Source: a virus
Virus record (IMG/VR): IMGVR_UViG_3300035670_000664
Coordinates: 1-37,248 of that record
DNA: 37,248 nucleotides
Direction: 5' to 3' (one strand)
Shown here: positions 36,290-37,248 of the stretch, in pieces
Numbering within the stretch: the stretch's first letter is position 1
Layout: each line of letters opens with the position of its first letter
Program-made: the position numbers and the translations under genes
The notes under the pieces: model-generated
Seen by the model: the letters and a program-made list of their open reading frames with translations, nothing else
Told to the model about the DNA's origin: nothing
Database searches by the model: none

Positions 36290-37248
36290 ATGGAAAGAAA
36301 AAGAACGACAGCGCAATCTGTCAAAAGTGATGCTATAAAAAAGCAAGTTATAGATTTCTTAATGCAGGGGTACTCTGTCCAACGAGCCATGGATGCCGTT
36401 GGGCGAAGTGTCAAGACCTATGAGTACTACCGAAAGGTAGACCCTGAGTTTGCCACCGCTGTGGACAAAGTGCGGTCCATGACCGCTAGAGGTGAAATAG
36501 GCTCAGCACGAGGGGAAGTACCACCCTTCCCTGAGTTTTCAGAGAAGTACCTAGGCGTACAGGTATTTGAACACCAACGCCATTGGATTGATTTATTAGA
36601 GGGTAGAGAACCTACGGATACTCACCCTGCTATAACCTACGAAAAGGGTGCGCCTGATTTACTTATCGTAAATACGCCACCAGAACACGCAAAGTCCACG
36701 ACCATTACGGTCAACTATGCGGTATATCGGATTTGCCAGAACCCTAATATCAGAATAATGATTGTGTCCAAGACACAGGCTATGGCACAGAAGTTCCTGC
36801 TCTCCATCAAGAACAGACTAACGCATCCTAAGTATCAGGACCTACAACTCACCTTTGGACCACCAGGTGGTTTCGAGAAGAATTCTGATTCGTGGAAGCA
36901 GGACTTAATTTACCTATCCTCAGAGGCTCGTGACTCTGGTGAAAAGGACCCTACAGTACAGGCAATCGGTATCCGTGGTCATATCTACGGAGCGCGTGCT
37001 GACTTAATCATCATGGATGACTGCGTGGATAACACCAACGCCCATGAGTACGAAAAGCAGATTGACTGGATTCAGTCTGAAGTCATGTCCCGTATTGACG
37101 AAGATGGTGGAAAGTTACTTTTAATCGGTACCCGCCTTCGCCCTAGGGACTTGTACTCTGAGATACGCGACCCTATGCGATACCCAGATGAAACTTCCCC
37201 TTGGACTTACTTTGCACAACCTGCCGTTTTAGAATTTGACGAGGACCC
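36290..37248 (+). CDS. terL: Terminase large subunit, 3' truncated by window end
   Basis: The ATG at 36290 follows TTAGGAG. 319 residues are visible before the window ends. Residues 15-50 (KKQVIDFLMQGYSVQRAMDA, then VKTYEYYRKV) look like a helix-turn-helix, unusual at this place. The ATPase has a deviant Walker A NTPPEHAKST (128-137), Walker B LIIMDD (239-244) and a coupling motif LLLIGTR (276-282). The large terminase pumps DNA into the procapsid; the nuclease domain is off the window. No separate small terminase is seen upstream, so the N-terminal HTH may stand in for it or the small subunit lies elsewhere. Confidence 0.85.
   Translation, partial: MERKRTTAQSVKSDAIKKQVIDFLMQGYSVQRAMDAVGRSVKTYEYYRKVDPEFATAVDKVRSMTARGEIGSARGEVPPFPEFSEKYLGVQVFEHQRHWIDLLEGREPTDTHPAITYEKGAPDLLIVNTPPEHAKSTTITVNYAVYRICQNPNIRIMIVSKTQAMAQKFLLSIKNRLTHPKYQDLQLTFGPPGGFEKNSDSWKQDLIYLSSEARDSGEKDPTVQAIGIRGHIYGARADLIIMDDCVDNTNAHEYEKQIDWIQSEVMSRIDEDGGKLLLIGTRLRPRDLYSEIRDPMRYPDETSPWTYFAQPAVLEFDED

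Noticed and set aside
1-37248. Temperate lifestyle genes (integrase, excise, repressor, attP)
   Set aside because: None recognised on either strand in this window; absence here does not exclude them in the missing part.

Overview
The window reads as most of a tailed bacteriophage genome. It is circularly permuted or cut so that the large terminase runs off the right edge and a giant virion gene runs in from the left edge. The host is very probably an actinobacterium. The evidence is a WhiB-type Fe-S regulator (30098-30403), a holin resembling those of actinophages, a VanY-like M15 endolysin and the overall gene set. Base composition is moderate rather than high-GC by eye, which suggests a low-GC actinobacterial host; that last step is inference. 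I see no integrase, immunity repressor, tRNA gene, CRISPR array or insertion sequence, and no DNA polymerase in this window.

Layout. (1) 1-22127, rightward, virion genes: a giant open frame (over 2000 aa), three further large virion-type proteins, scaffold-like protein, major capsid protein, a run of very small charged proteins, an adaptor/connector-like protein, a 1198-aa fibre, a receptor-binding fibre with a small assembly-type partner, and a 656-aa tail protein. (2) 22146-23060, rightward lysis cassette: membrane protein, M15 peptidase, holin, then a strong terminator. (3) 23193-23577, two leftward zinc-ribbon genes. (4) 23718-30018, rightward DNA-metabolism operon: Cas4/RecB-like nuclease, zinc-ribbon DNA-binding candidate, DnaB/RecA-fold ATPase, glycosyltransferase, resolvase-like nuclease, a primase split into overlapping zinc-finger and TOPRIM genes, a sigma-factor-like protein and a dNMP kinase. 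It ends in a terminator shared with the converging operon. (5) 35436 down to 30098, leftward accessory/control operons: a protein with a C-terminal CxC motif, amidoligase, two tiny membrane peptides, zinc-cluster protein, class II glutamine amidotransferase, then many small genes, a DUF3846-like protein, an exported transglycosylase-like enzyme and WhiB. (6) 35437-36289, a gene-free divergent control region with iterons, paired operator-like elements and a row of hairpins leading into the terminase at 36290.

The strongest unexplained signal is an 8-bp palindrome, GTTTAAAC. I count 43 copies by eye, where fewer than one is expected by chance. Of these, 37 lie right of 23 kb and 24 lie between 30.7 and 35.9 kb, roughly one per 220 bp. 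It occurs inside genes but also in special places: between Shine-Dalgarno and start codon, fused stop-palindrome-start joints, loops of or just before every recognised terminator, and the -35/-10 spacer of the best leftward promoter. It looks like a dispersed recognition site confined mainly to the non-structural genes, comparable in style to mycobacteriophage stoperators or start-associated sequences, or to the cyanobacterial HIP1 palindrome, but with a different sequence.
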